In this document: piece after piece, positions 50,049-60,604 of the stretch
Layout: each line of letters opens with the position of its first letter
Position numbering within the stretch: the first letter of the stretch is position 1
Origin: Tragulus kanchil
Taxonomy: Eukaryota > Chordata > Mammalia > Artiodactyla > Tragulidae
Assembly (NCBI GenBank): GCA_022376925.1
Contig: JAIOJX010000002.1
Location: forward strand, 134,736,831-134,800,830
Length of the DNA: 64,000 bases
Reading direction: 5' to 3'
Position numbers and translations under genes: made by a program
The notes under the pieces: model-generated
Seen by the model: only the letters and a program-made list of their open reading frames with translations
What the model was told of the DNA's origin: nothing
Database searches by the model: none

Positions 50049-50132
50049 AGCTTGCAGCCTGTACATGAGTTTGAACATGTACAAGAGCGTCCTCAGATCC
50101 TGATGATGTTTTCTGTGTCCTTCTTCCTCCAG

Positions 50133-50279
50133 AGGGCCAAGATCGGTCCTGGGCCCAAGACTCCCGAAGAGAAGACGACCAACACCATCTCCAAATTTGA
50201 CAACAACGGCAACAGGGACCGGATGAAGCTGACCGATTTTAACTTCCTGATGGTGCTGGGAAAAGGCAGCTTTGGCAAG
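50133..50279 (+). CDS. PRKCB: PRKCB exon (probably exon 9), V3 hinge and ATP glycine loop, first copy
   Basis: This exon of 147 nt (49 codons, phase 0 at both ends) encodes residues 307-355. The acceptor is cttcctccag and the donor gtacag. The first part, RAKIGPGPKTPEEKTTN, is V3 hinge. The second part begins the catalytic domain: MKLTDFNFLMVLGKGSFGK, with the GxGxxG nucleotide-binding loop at 349-354. The catalytic lysine K371 must lie in the next exon, which is not in the window. An upstream open frame runs through the acceptor into this exon, but the preceding bases are intron and repeat sequence. The whole exon recurs at 51208-51354. Confidence 0.96.
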
Positions 50280-50551
50280 GTACAGTAGGGCTGGGGGAAG
50301 GTGCCTGCCGCAGGAGCCGCTTGGGAGGCAGCCACGTTCGCTGTTCCTCTGGGGCTTGTGTTCCAGGGAGGGAGAGAGTGCACGGTCAATAGAGGTGTAC
50401 TCCAGTAGCCAGTACTGTGAAGGAAATGAATGGAGTGCTGCGTCACAGGCAGATCAAGAAGGGACCCACTCACATAACACAGGGAGCTCAGCTCAGGTCT
50501 CAGAGATGACCTAGAGGGGTGGGATGAGGAGCGGGAGGGAGGCTCCAGAGT

Positions 50552-50650
50552 GAGGGATCTTGTGTGTATGTGTAGCTGACTCACATGGTTGCACAGCAGG
50601 AACTAATGTTATAAACCAATTATACCCCCATTAAAAAATAAAAAAAGGAG
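50552..50650 (+). mobile_element. L1 3' terminus fragment
   Basis: The text gtgtagctgactcacatgg, gttgcacagcaggaac and aaccaattataccccc with an A-rich tail is the last ~100 bp of an L1. It lies 270 bp after exon 9. The duplicate is at about 51627-51724. Confidence 0.7.
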
Positions 50651-50734
50651 GGACCTACTCAAACTGAGAAAGTGATGTAGAAACTGGCACCTCAAGGTTG
50701 AAAATTAACCAGCCATATGTTCAAAGAGCTAGGA

Positions 50735-51105
50735 AGGATTGTTGGCTTCAGAGAGGATGGCAAGTGCAAGGGCCCTGAGGTAGGAAAGAGCTGGGCACAT
50801 TCTGGGTCCCCCCAGAAGGTGCTGGGGCCAAAATGCCATGAGCTGGGGGAAGGTTGTCGAAGGTGAGGTTGCTCAGGTGGCAGGGGCCTGACCGTGCAGA
50901 GCCTTAGAAGCCATGATGAGGAGCTGGGATTGTGTTCGCCGTGCCGTGGGGAGCCGTTGAGAGTCTGAAGCTGACGAGGGACATGATCCGATTTGGTTTG
51001 GGAAAGGATCCTCTTGCAGTGGAGAATGGAAATGGTTCTTTTGAACAGCGGCACAGTTGAAGAATGACCCAGGGACTCGTAGAGGATTCTGGACGCTTTT
51101 AGAGA
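50735..51105 (+). repeat. Old interspersed repeat, family not assigned
   Basis: The text caagggccctgaggtagg, cctgaccgtgcagagcc, gggagccgttgagagtc and gggacatgatccgattt is the clearest member of the unnamed dispersed repeat noted elsewhere in this window. The duplicate is at about 51812-52186. Confidence 0.55.
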
Positions 51106-51207
51106 CACGGGAGGTGCTGTTTTCCTTACGTTGATATTGTGTGCTAAGTATTCCTGACTTGTTTAGGGTTTTAGTCCTATAATCCCTCTGTGTCCTTCTT
51201 CCTCCAG

Positions 51208-51354
51208 AGGGCCAAGATCGGTCCTGGGCCCAAGACTCCCGAAGAGAAGACGACCAACACCATCTCCAAATTTGACAACAACGGCAACAGGGACCGGATG
51301 AAGCTGACCGATTTTAACTTCCTGATGGTGCTGGGAAAAGGCAGCTTTGGCAAG
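51208..51354 (+). CDS. PRKCB: PRKCB hinge/ATP-loop exon, second copy (likely assembly duplicate)
   Basis: This is an exact repeat of 50133-50279 with the same acceptor and donor, inside the tandem unit 50112-51186 / 51187-52268. At 147 nt it would keep the frame if spliced in, but it would insert a second hinge and a second glycine loop directly before the kinase small lobe, a layout unknown in PKCs. The upstream flank diverges only 21 bp before the exon, exactly at the unit boundary. I treat it as an uncollapsed overlap. Confidence 0.9.
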
Positions 51355-52498
51355 GTACAGTAGGGCTGGGGGAAGGTGCCTGCCGCAGGAGCCGCTTGGG
51401 AGGCAGCCACGTTCGCTGTTCCTCTGGGGCTTGTGTTCCAGGGAGGGAGAGAGTGCACGGTCAATAGAGGTGTACTCCAGTAGCCAGTACTGTGAAGGAA
51501 ATGAATGGAGTGCTGCGTCACAGGCAGATCAAGAAGGGACCCACTCACATAACACAGGGAGCTCAGCTCAGGTCTCAGAGATGACCTAGAGGGGTGGGAT
51601 GAGGAGCGGGAGGGAGGCTCCAGAGGGAGGGATCTTGTGTGTATGTGTAGCTGACTCACATGGTTGCACAGCAGGAACTAATGTTATAAACCAATTATAC
51701 CCCCATTAAAAAATAAAAAAAGGAGGGACCTACTCAAACTGAGAAAGTGATGTAGAAACTGGCACCTCAAGGTTGAAAATTAACCAGCCATATGTTCAAA
51801 GAGCTAGGAAGGATTGTTGGCTTCAGAGAGGATGGCAAGTGCAAGGGCCCTGAGGTAGGAAAGAGCTGGGCACATTCTGGGTCCCCCCAGAAGGTGCTGG
51901 GGCCAAAATGCCATGAGCTGGGGGAAGGTTGTCGAAGGTGAGGTTGCTCAGGTGGCAGGGGCCTGACCGTGCAGAGCCTTAGAAGCCATGATGAGGAGCT
52001 GGGATTGTGTTCGCCGTGCCGTGGGGAGCCGTTGAGAGTCTGAAGCTGACGAGGGACATGATCCGATTTGGTTTGGGAAAGGATCCCTCTTGCAGTGGAG
52101 AATGGAAATGGTTCTTTTTGAACAGCGGCACAGTTGAAGAATGACCCAGGGACTCGTAGAGGGATTCTGGACGCTTTTAGAGACACGGGAGGTGCTGTTT
52201 TCCTTACGTTGATATTGTGTGCTAAGTATTCCTGACTTGTTTAGTGGTGTTCTGAGTCCTATAATCCCTCTGTGTGCCACCAATATATCTCACATCAATC
52301 TCATACCGTGAACTCAGGTGCACAAAAATGTCAAATTTCTTCCGCATCTGTGCAGCTTAAGTCAAAAATCTGGGAGTTATCCTCAACTCCTCCTCGCCCC
52401 CACCCCCTTACCCCAGGTCTACATAATCCATTGGTGAGTCCGGAGAGGCCCTCCTACCAGATGTATCATGAATTTGCTGAGTTCTCTCCATCTTCCCT

Positions 52499-52592
52499 GG
52501 GAGAAGGAAAGGGCAACCCACTCTAGTATTCTTGCTTGGACAATTCCATGGACAGAGAAGCCTGGTGAGCTACTGTCCATGGAGTCTCAAAT
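52499..52592 (+). mobile_element. Bov-tA SINE, 3' part only
   Basis: The text gggagaaggaaagggcaacc and ggacagagaagcctggtg is the BovA half without the tRNA head. Confidence 0.85.
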
Positions 52593-52609
52593 AAAAAAAA
52601 ATACCTAGG

Positions 52610-52818
52610 AGGCTTCTCTAATGGCTCGATGGTGAGGAATCTGCCTGCAATGCAGGAGACCCGGTTCCATCTCTGGGTCGGGAAGATCCCCCTCGAGGAG
52701 GGCTTGGCAGCCCACTCCAGTGTCCTTGCCTGGAGAAGCCCATGGGGGGAGGGACCTGACGGGCTGCAGTCCATGGGGTCACGCAGAGCCGGACACAACG
52801 GAAACGACTGAGTAGCAG
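52610..52818 (+). mobile_element. Bov-tA SINE
   Basis: The sense copy has ggaggcttctctaatggctc, tcgggaagatccccctcg, ggtcacgcagagccggac and an end at acgactgagtagcag. It is a full-length but diverged head. Confidence 0.9.
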
Positions 52819-52974
52819 CTCCAGCTTCACTAACTCAGCCCTGATCTGTACCGTACAGCACCGCCTGGACCACTGCAGGCATTCCTAACCAGTGACCCTG
52901 CTTCCACTCTTGTGACCTGTAATTAATATATGTCCATGCAGTGGCCATAGTTATTTTTTAAAAACTTACCTTAG

Positions 52975-53450
52975 GCCCGATCACTCCCCTGCTTGAAATC
53001 CTCCAGTCACTTCACAAACAGAATACATTCTGTCCTGTGTCCTTGGCTTCCAGCACTCTTTAAATTCAGATCCTTGTTCTCTGCTTGATGCCTTCTCTTC
53101 CTTTCCTTCTCCCCATCACCCCACTGTGCTTGGGCCACATGGAGGCTCTTTGAAACGTCCAAAGCTCCTTCCTCTCTCAGCGCTTCTGTGATGCTGTTCC
53201 CTTTATTCCTTGCAGAGCTGGCTCTTTCTTGTAATTCCCATCTCTCCTTAGATGTCACCTCTTCTGAGAAGCCTTCCCTGACGACCGCTCAAAGAGCCAC
53301 GCGTTCATTCTCCATTATATTTAACTCTCCCAGCATCCACCACCAGCTGACACTTCTCTGGCTGGTTCATTTGTCTCCTGATTCGAAACTCTGAGCTCCA
53401 CAGGAGCCAGGAGCTGTGGCGTGGTCTTCACCATCCTCCCAGGGCCTGTA
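52975..53450 (+). mobile_element. L2 LINE 3' region
   Basis: The segments gatcactcccctgcttgaa, atgtcacctcttctgagaag and ccttccctgacgaccgctc match the conserved 3' region of L2 in order. It is ancient and non-coding. The part from 53226 is repeated from 54344 by duplication 18. Confidence 0.72.
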
Positions 53451-53727
53451 GGTTGAATTCGTTCAGGACCTAGACTGAAGGCATGGATTTTCTCAAAGAG
53501 CCACAAGGTCCATCCCTTGACTGTGGTGGAGTAAGAAATCCGAGATGATGGCCCAAAGCTGGAAGAGCCTTGGCGGGGAGTGGGAAGAGAGAGTAGGAAT
53601 GGGGAGAAGGATGGCTGAGTAGCCTGGAGACCCAAGAGGCTAGAGACCAAGCAGTGGGGATGGGGATGGGAGAGGGCCATGCTACTGTGTGCGTTTTGCC
53701 AGTAGCTCTGAGAAAAAAATGCATACG

Positions 53728-53815
53728 CCATATCCTTGTCTGGAGAATCCCGTGGACAGAGGAGCCTGGCAAGCTATAGTCCATGGGTTGTCAAGAGTCG
53801 GTCACGACTGAGTAA
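53728..53815 (+). mobile_element. Bov-tA SINE, 3' fragment
   Basis: The text ccttgtctggagaatcccg, acagaggagcctggcaagc and gtcggtcacgactgagt. The duplicate is at 54846-54933. Confidence 0.85.
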
Positions 53816-53858
53816 CGATTACACTGAGCAGCCTGGGGTGGAGACGGAGAAGTATTTA

Positions 53859-54175
53859 AACATTTATTTTATTTATTTATTTTTTGGGGGGTGGGGTGGG
53901 GAGGGAAGGGACAGGCGGGCCACTTCTATTGGTCTTTCATTTCTCTGTTTTCATCCGTCTTTGTTCTTTGGCTCTTGTGGGCCTCCCATCACGGTGGCCT
54001 CTGTTGTCACAGAGCACGGGCTCTGGGCGCATGCGCCCCAGAGCTCCGGCTCGGTAATTGGACACATCAGTCCAGCCGCTCCGCGGCACGTGGGATCTTC
54101 CCAGTCCAGGGATCGAACCGGCACCCCTTGCACTGCAAGGCGGTGTCCTTACCCATTGGACCACCAGGGAAGCCC
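53859..54175 (-). mobile_element. CHR-type SINE, full length
   Basis: The reversed copy begins with A/T and G-rich tail sequence and ends attggaccaccagggaagcc. A 14-bp target-site duplication with one mismatch lies at 53845 (cggagaagtattta) and 54176 (cggagaaatattta). The duplicate is at 54977-55293. Confidence 0.92.
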
Positions 54176-55664
54176 CGGAGAAATATTTAGATGGTAGAGT
54201 TGAGCTAAGGACGGGGATGAGCCCTAGGGTATCATAGTCATCAAGGAGTCAGGGTTTCTGGGAAGAGGGACGTCCACTGAAGATCCAACAGAGCCTGTTC
54301 TAGGAGGCACCCTCTAAATGTGTCCCCAACCTTTTTTCCCCTGTTCTTGTAATTCCCATCTCTCCTTAGATGTCACCTCTTCTGAGAAGCCTTCCCTGAC
54401 GACCGCTCAAAGAGCCACGCGTTCATTCTCCGTTATATTTAACTCTCCCAGCATCCACCACCAGCTGACACTTCTCTGGCTGGTTCATTTGTCTCCTGAT
54501 TCGAAACTCTGAGCTCCACAGGAGCCAGGAGCTGTGGCGTGGTCTTCACCATCCTCCCAGGGCCTGTAGGTTGAATTCGTTCAGGACCTAGACTGAAGGC
54601 ATGGATTTTCTCAAAGAGCCACAAGGTCCATCCCTTGACTGTGGTGGAGTAAGAAATCCGAGATGATGGCCCAAAGCTGGAAGAGCCTTGGCGGGGAGTG
54701 GGAAGAGAGAGTAGGAATGGGGAGAAGGATGGCTGAGTAGCCTGGAGACCCAAGAGGCTAGAGACCAAGCAGTGGGGATGGGGATGGGAGAGGGCCATGC
54801 TACTGTGTGCGTTTTGCCAGTAGCTCTGAGAAAAAAATGCATACGCCATATCCTTGTCTGGAGAATCCCGTGGACAGAGGAGCCTGGCAAGCTATAGTCC
54901 ATGGGTTGTCAAGAGTCGGTCACGACTGAGTAACGATTACACTGAGCAGCCTGGGGTGGAGACGGAGAAGTATTTAAACATTTATTTTATTTATTTATTT
55001 TTTGGGGGGTGGGGTGGGGAGGGAAGGGACAGGCGGGCCACTTCTATTGGTCTTTCATTTCTCTGTTTTCATCCGTCTTTGTTCTTTGGCTCTTGTGGGC
55101 CTCCCATCACGGTGGCCTCTGTTGTCACAGAGCACGGGCTCTGGGCGCATGCGCCCCAGAGCTCCGGCTCGGTAATTGGACACATCAGTCCAGCCGCTCC
55201 GCGGCACGTGGGATCTTCCCAGTCCAGGGATCGAACCGGCACCCCTTGCACTGCAAGGCGGTGTCCTTACCCATTGGACCACCAGGGAAGCCCCGGAGAA
55301 ATATTTAGATGGTAGAGTTGAGCTAAGGACGGGGATGAGCCCTAGGGTATCATAGTCATCAAGGAGTCAGGGTTTCTGGGAAGAGGGACGTCCACTGAAG
55401 ATCCAACAGAGCCTGTTCTAGGAGGCACCCTCTAAATGTGTCCCCAACAAATATGTAACAGTGGCTTCCAGACTGGAGGAAGTCACAGCATGAAGAGGTT
55501 TATAACCTTGATGGGAAAGAAGGAATCTAGAGGCCTTGGGGTGAGACACAAGTGGAGGAGGCGAAGAGATTTTTTTTTTTTTAAAGGAGAAAGGAGTTAA
55601 GAGTCTAAAACCCTGATTCTTGCTCTCTTGTAGATGTTCTATCCTTTCTGGAAACTTTTAATTT

Positions 55665-55848
55665 TTTTAGGATTTGCTTATTTTTGTATTTGGTGGCGCT
55701 GGGTCTTGTTTCAACATAAAGGGTCTACAGTTGCGGTATGCAAACACTTAGCTGTGGGGTGCGGGATCTAGTTCCCTGACCAGGGATCAACCCAGGGCTC
55801 CCTGCATTGGGAGCACAGAGTCTTAGCCCTTGGGCCACCAGGGGAGTT
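55665..55848 (-). mobile_element. CHR-type SINE, diverged
   Basis: The text tttggtggcgctgggtctt, ggtgcgggatctagttccc and ttgggccaccaggggagtt indicates an older reversed copy. Confidence 0.78.
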
Positions 55849-56296
55849 CTGAGGCCAAGAGATATAAAATGCTAGAAGGACTCAGGGCATTTCAATTTGA
55901 AAGATGGGGTGGTTTTCCATGATGACAAGGAAGAAGGTGGCCTACGTGAAGAAGAGGTTCTAATAAACTGAGGCTGTCGGGGAGTTTTAAAAAATGAAAT
56001 TATATTTTTAATAAGCAGTATATCCCCACGGTTCATCATTAAAATGATATAAGAAGGATCAGCTCTGAGAAGTCTTGTTCCCATGCAGGTTCACATCTTT
56101 CTGTGCCCCCTTGCTGCTCCTGCCCCTCCCTATATAAACTGTTGTGGTCATTTAATGTGCATCTTTCCAGCTTCTCTCTGCTGATTTAACAAATATAAAT
56201 ATGCACGTTTATTCTTGTCCTTGTTGCCTCAAAAGTTAGCAGGCTGCACATGTCGTTCTTCACCTTTTGGATCACTCAGCAGTACAAATGGCAGAG

Positions 56297-56582
56297 GCTT
56301 TTCTTTGGCTGTCCTGGGTCTTTGTCGTTGCACCAGTTTCTCTCTAGTTGCAGCGAGCGGGGGCTCATCTCTGGTTGCCTCTCTCGCTGTGGAGCGCCGG
56401 CTCTCGGGCACGTGGGCTTCAGGAGTTGCAGCTCCCAGGTTTCAGGACCCAGGCTCAATGGTTGTGATGCGCTGCACGGGCTTAGTTGCTTCTCCACATG
56501 TGGGATTTCCTGGAGCAAGGATCGAACCTGTGTCTTCTGCGTTGGCAGGCAGATTCGTGCCTGCGGAGCCATCAGGGAAGCT
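56297..56582 (-). mobile_element. CHR-type SINE
   Basis: The text tctttggctgtcctgggtc, gctgtggagcgccggctc, caaggatcgaacctgtg and agccatcagggaagct is a reversed copy of near full length. Confidence 0.85.
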
Positions 56583-57449
56583 CTGATTTGGGAAGTTTTT
56601 AACTGAGGAATGGAAGTTCTGGAGGGTGTTGCAGAAAGGGCTGGGGTTCGGGGGTGGGTAGAGAACTGAGCGAGTGGGTCATTGGGGAACAGCGAGGGAA
56701 TTAGAGAGAATAGATCATGTGTTTCCATGGAAACTGGTATAATAATTGAGAGTTCTGTTCCAGTCTGAGATGTGGCATCAGATAAATCACGGAGGAAAGC
56801 AACAGGATGCCGTGAAAGCAACTAGGATAAAGAAAGCCTCTCCCATCCTTTAGAATTCTGAGCAAGCCTTTGCATCTCTCGTTTCACCATCCATGGTTTT
56901 AAATGAATGTGGTTTTATACTTGAAGGTCTACTTTTGACCATTTTGTAATCTTGTGGGCTATATGGTTCAGCCCCCCTAAATGGAGGAACACAGCAGCAG
57001 TAATGTGCCCCCTTCCAAAGGGGAAAGACGCGGACCTTTGGGGTGATCGGTTCACTCCTCCCCTCCCTCAGGCCCGCTGAATCAGATCTGGCCCAGAAAA
57101 ACCCACTCTTCAGCACAGCTCTATTTTGTGGGGCAACTCAGGAGTGACACAAGCGTTGTGCCTGTGAAACCTGTGAAAATGAAGCAAGGGACAAAGCAAG
57201 TGTGAAGGCCGCTGAGTTCCAAATGAGTAACCCCTATTTCGAACACTTGAAAAAGAAGCAGAGGTTGGAGAGTTTGGTTTGCTGACTGTGAGAAAGCGTT
57301 TCCCTGGGAGGGTCATTGTACCAGGGCCTATCTGCCTTCCTTAGAGAGGGATGCCCTCTAGAAATTCTGTTACAGAGCATTTGGCATGTATTATTCATTT
57401 GCCGTTTAGGTTTATAGTTTTATTCTTCACTCTCTATTTTTTATAATTT

Positions 57450-57697
57450 CTTTTCTTAATATTTACTTATTTACTTGGCTGCCTCAAGTCTTCGTTGTGG
57501 CGCGAGGGATCTTTGTTGCAGAGCACAGACTCTCTGGTTGTGGCACATGGGCTGCCGAGTGCATGGGCTCAGTCGTTCCGGGGCATGGGCTTAGTTGCTC
57601 CTTGGCTATGGGATCTTTGTTCCTTGACCAGGGATGGAACCCTTGTCCCCTGCATTGTAAGACAGCTTCTTAACCACTGGACCACTTGGAAAGTCCC
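57450..57697 (-). mobile_element. CHR-type SINE, diverged
   Basis: The text cttggctgcctcaagtctt, gggcatgggcttagttgc, gaccagggatggaaccc and ggaccacttggaaagtccc is a reversed copy. Confidence 0.83.
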
Positions 57698-57846
57698 TTT
57701 TGTGATTTCTTGAACCTTTGATTTGTGCTTTGCCAATCTTTACACTTTACAAGGATTTAACCTCTGTGGTTGTCGAGTGATTTCTGTAGTTAAAATTGTG
57801 AACCGAATATATAAATTGGGTAGATAGGTACTGTCTAGACCAGTTA

Positions 57847-57972
57847 TGGAGAAGTAAATGGCAGCTCACTCCAGTATTCATACCTAGAGATTTTCATGGA
57901 CAGAAGAGCCTGGCAGGCTATATAGTCCGTGTTGTCATGAAGAGTTGGATACAACCGAGCGACTATCACTCA
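57847..57972 (+). mobile_element. Bov-tA SINE, 3' fragment, diverged
   Basis: The text ggagaagtaaatggcagc, acagaagagcctggcagg and acaaccgagcgactatc. The duplicate is at 58961-59086. Confidence 0.82.
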
Positions 57973-58044
57973 GACCTGTTATACAAATGGAGCTTATAAA
58001 GTAAACATAGAAAGTCCCTGATAAGGTTTACGTGTGTGTGATCT

Positions 58045-58248
58045 GTGTGTTCAGTCGCTCAGTCGTGTCTGACTCTTTGCAACCCCAGGGACTGTAGCCC
58101 ACCAGGCTCCTCTGTCCAGTTCTCCAGGCAAGAATACTTGAATGGGTTGCCATACCCTCTTCCAAGTGCTCTTCCAAACCTAGGAATCATTCCTGCAGCT
58201 CCTGAAATGCAGGCAGGTTCTTCACTACTGAGCCACCTGGGAAGCCCT
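58045..58248 (-). mobile_element. Bov-tA SINE, reversed
   Basis: The + strand reads gtgtgttcagtcgctcag to gagccacctgggaagccc. It faces the sense Bov-tA at 58331, the two tRNA heads lying 83 bp apart. The duplicate is at 59159-59362. Confidence 0.92.
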
Positions 58249-58330
58249 GATAAGATATATACACAGCACAAATACAACTATTTACATTATAAACTCGATT
58301 CCCCTAATTCTAGAGTACTGTTATGATAAA

Positions 58331-58556
58331 TGGGGCTTCCCAGGTGGCACAATGGTAAAGAGCCCACCTGCCAATGCAGGAAACATCAGAGACATGGGTT
58401 CAGTCCCTGGGTCTGGAAGATCCCCCGGAGGAGGGCATGGCAACCCACTCCAGTATTCTTTCCTGGAGAATTCCATGGCCTGAGGAGCTTGGCACGCTGC
58501 AGTCCATCCAGTCACAAAGAGTTGAATCTGACTGAAGCAACTTAGCATGCATGCAC
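58331..58556 (+). mobile_element. Bov-tA SINE, sense
   Basis: The copy has ggggcttcccaggtggcac, gggttcagtccctgggtc and an end at acttagcatgcatgcacac. It appears full length. The duplicate is at 59445-59670. Confidence 0.92.
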
Positions 58557-60143
58557 ACACCGTGATGAATATCCATTGAATATTTAATTAATGCTAATAT
58601 CACTTGCCTCTGAGACTGATGTACTTGTGGTAATGATTTGTCTGATCCAGATCTTTTTAGAAAATTATTCTTGGAAGTTTGAATGAGAGCTTTCTTATTA
58701 TTTCCTTATACTTGTGGACTGTTGCTCATGGAGGATACTGGCTAACTGGGGGAGGAGGTTTAGGGGTGTGGGGCGAACAGGTACATGTCATGGTGGACAT
58801 AGAGGTGACATCAAGAAGCTCAAATCCCTTTGTGACTAACCTTTGAGTGATCTTTACACTTTACAAGGATTTAACCTCTGTGGTTGTCGAGTGATTTCTG
58901 TAGTTAAAATTGTGAACCGAATATATAAATTGGGTAGATAGGTACTGTCTAGACCAGTTATGGAGAAGTAAATGGCAGCTCACTCCAGTATTCATACCTA
59001 GAGATTTTCATGGACAGAAGAGCCTGGCAGGCTATATAGTCCGTGTTGTCATGAAGAGTTGGATACAACCGAGCGACTATCACTCAGACCTGTTATACAA
59101 ATGGAGCTTATAAAGTAAACATAGAAAGTCCCTGATAAGGTTTACGTGTGTGTGATCTGTGTGTTCAGTCGCTCAGTCGTGTCTGACTCTTTGCAACCCC
59201 AGGGACTGTAGCCCACCAGGCTCCTCTGTCCAGTTCTCCAGGCAAGAATACTTGAATGGGTTGCCATACCCTCTTCCAAGTGCTCTTCCAAACCTAGGAA
59301 TCATTCCTGCAGCTCCTGAAATGCAGGCAGGTTCTTCACTACTGAGCCACCTGGGAAGCCCTGATAAGATATATACACAGCACAAATACAACTATTTACA
59401 TTATAAACTCGATTCCCCTAATTCTAGAGTACTGTTATGATAAATGGGGCTTCCCAGGTGGCACAATGGTAAAGAGCCCACCTGCCAATGCAGGAAACAT
59501 CAGAGACATGGGTTCAGTCCCTGGGTCTGGAAGATCCCCCGGAGGAGGGCATGGCAACCCACTCCAGTATTCTTTCCTGGAGAATTCCATGGCCTGAGGA
59601 GCTTGGCACGCTGCAGTCCATCCAGTCACAAAGAGTTGAATCTGACTGAAGCAACTTAGCATGCATGCACACACCGTGATGAATATCCATTGAATATTTA
59701 ATTAATGCTAATATCACTTGCCTCTGAGACTGATGTACTTGTGGTAATGATTTGTCTGATCCAGATCTTTTTAGAAAATTATTCTTGGAAGTTTGAATGA
59801 GAGCTTTCTTATTATTTCCTTATACTTGTGGACTGTTGCTCATGGAGGATACTGGCTAACTGGGGGAGGAGGTTTAGGGGTGTGGGGCGAACAGGTACAT
59901 GTCATGGTGGACATAGAGGTGACATCAAGAAGCTCAAATCCAGCAGCGCAAAAGATCTATCACAGGAAATGAGCAGAAATAGGAAAAAAGGAATGTAGCC
60001 CAAGTGGTCATCAATTGTGTGAAAGTTAACACATGATCTTTTCCAAAGAATGCAGTCTGTCTCCCGTATCTGTTTGTCATTACGGGCAGATGTCCATGAC
60101 GCAGCATCAAGTGAAAACAGAAGCAAATCACAGAACATTTTGT

Positions 60144-60212
60144 TTAGTTCAGTTCAGTTCAATCGGTCAGTCGTGTCCAACGTTTTGTGACCCCACGGAC
60201 TGTAGCACAGTG
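60144..60212 (-). mobile_element. BovB/Bov-tA 3' terminal fragment
   Basis: Seventy bases of agttcagttcagttcaatcg and tttgtgaccccacggac type match the shared terminus of BovB and Bov-tA. Confidence 0.75.
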
Positions 60213-60478
60213 TGTCATTCTGTGGATTTTGAGAAATGCATACTTGAAAACCTAATGGCAGTAGAAGCATTAATCAAAAAGCATTACGCTGACTGGTGTA
60301 AAGTATGATGGTGATGTTTGCGCTGTGCTGGGAGAGTCTGAGGGAGTGCGCTCGGCTCTGGCTGCAGTCAGGGAAGGCTTCCTGGAGAAAGAGGCTTTCG
60401 AGCTTTATCTAAAGGATAAACTAGGTTAACTATGCCAAAGGGGGAAGGAGTAAATGGAAATTTTCAGAATGTCTCTTC

Positions 60479-60604
60479 TGTAACTTCCCCAGTGGTGTAG
60501 TGGGTGAAACTCTGCACTTCTAATGCAGGGTCCACCAGTTCAATCCATGGTTGGGGAAGTAAGATCTCACACGTGGCACGGCCATGCAAAAGAAAAACAG
60601 AATA
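60479..60604 (+). mobile_element. CHR-type SINE, short
   Basis: The text gtaacttccccagtggtg, ccagttcaatccatgg and cacggccatgcaaaag is a sense copy with an A-rich end. Confidence 0.78.

Larger units (their letters stand above)
50112..52268 (+). repeat. Tandem duplication 17: 50112-51186 and 51187-52268, with PRKCB exon
   Basis: The offset is 1075. It includes the complete 147-nt hinge/ATP-loop exon. The right part of the first copy (about 51000-51180) has lost single bases from short runs compared with 52080-52262 (for example ggatcctctt against ggatccctctt), the pattern of a low-quality contig end. Confidence 0.96.
53226..55448 (+). repeat. Tandem duplication 18: 53226-54343 and 54344-55448
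   Basis: The offset is a constant 1118. The last 13 bases of the first copy (54331-54343) are unmatched. One internal change is tccattata against tccgttata (53371 region against 54430 region). It includes a CHR SINE with its target-site duplication. Confidence 0.97.
57736..59941 (+). repeat. Tandem duplication 19: 57736-58849 and 58850-59941
   Basis: The offset is a constant 1114. The last 22 bases of the first copy (58828-58849) are unmatched. It carries two head-to-head Bov-tA SINEs and a Bov-tA fragment in each copy. Confidence 0.97.

Noticed and set aside
49815..50288. A 157-codon open frame running into the ATP-loop exon, as a possible alternative first exon of PRKCB
   Set aside because: The upstream part is intronic repeat sequence, the frame stops two codons after the donor, and the exon acceptor lies in the middle. 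It is chance readthrough.
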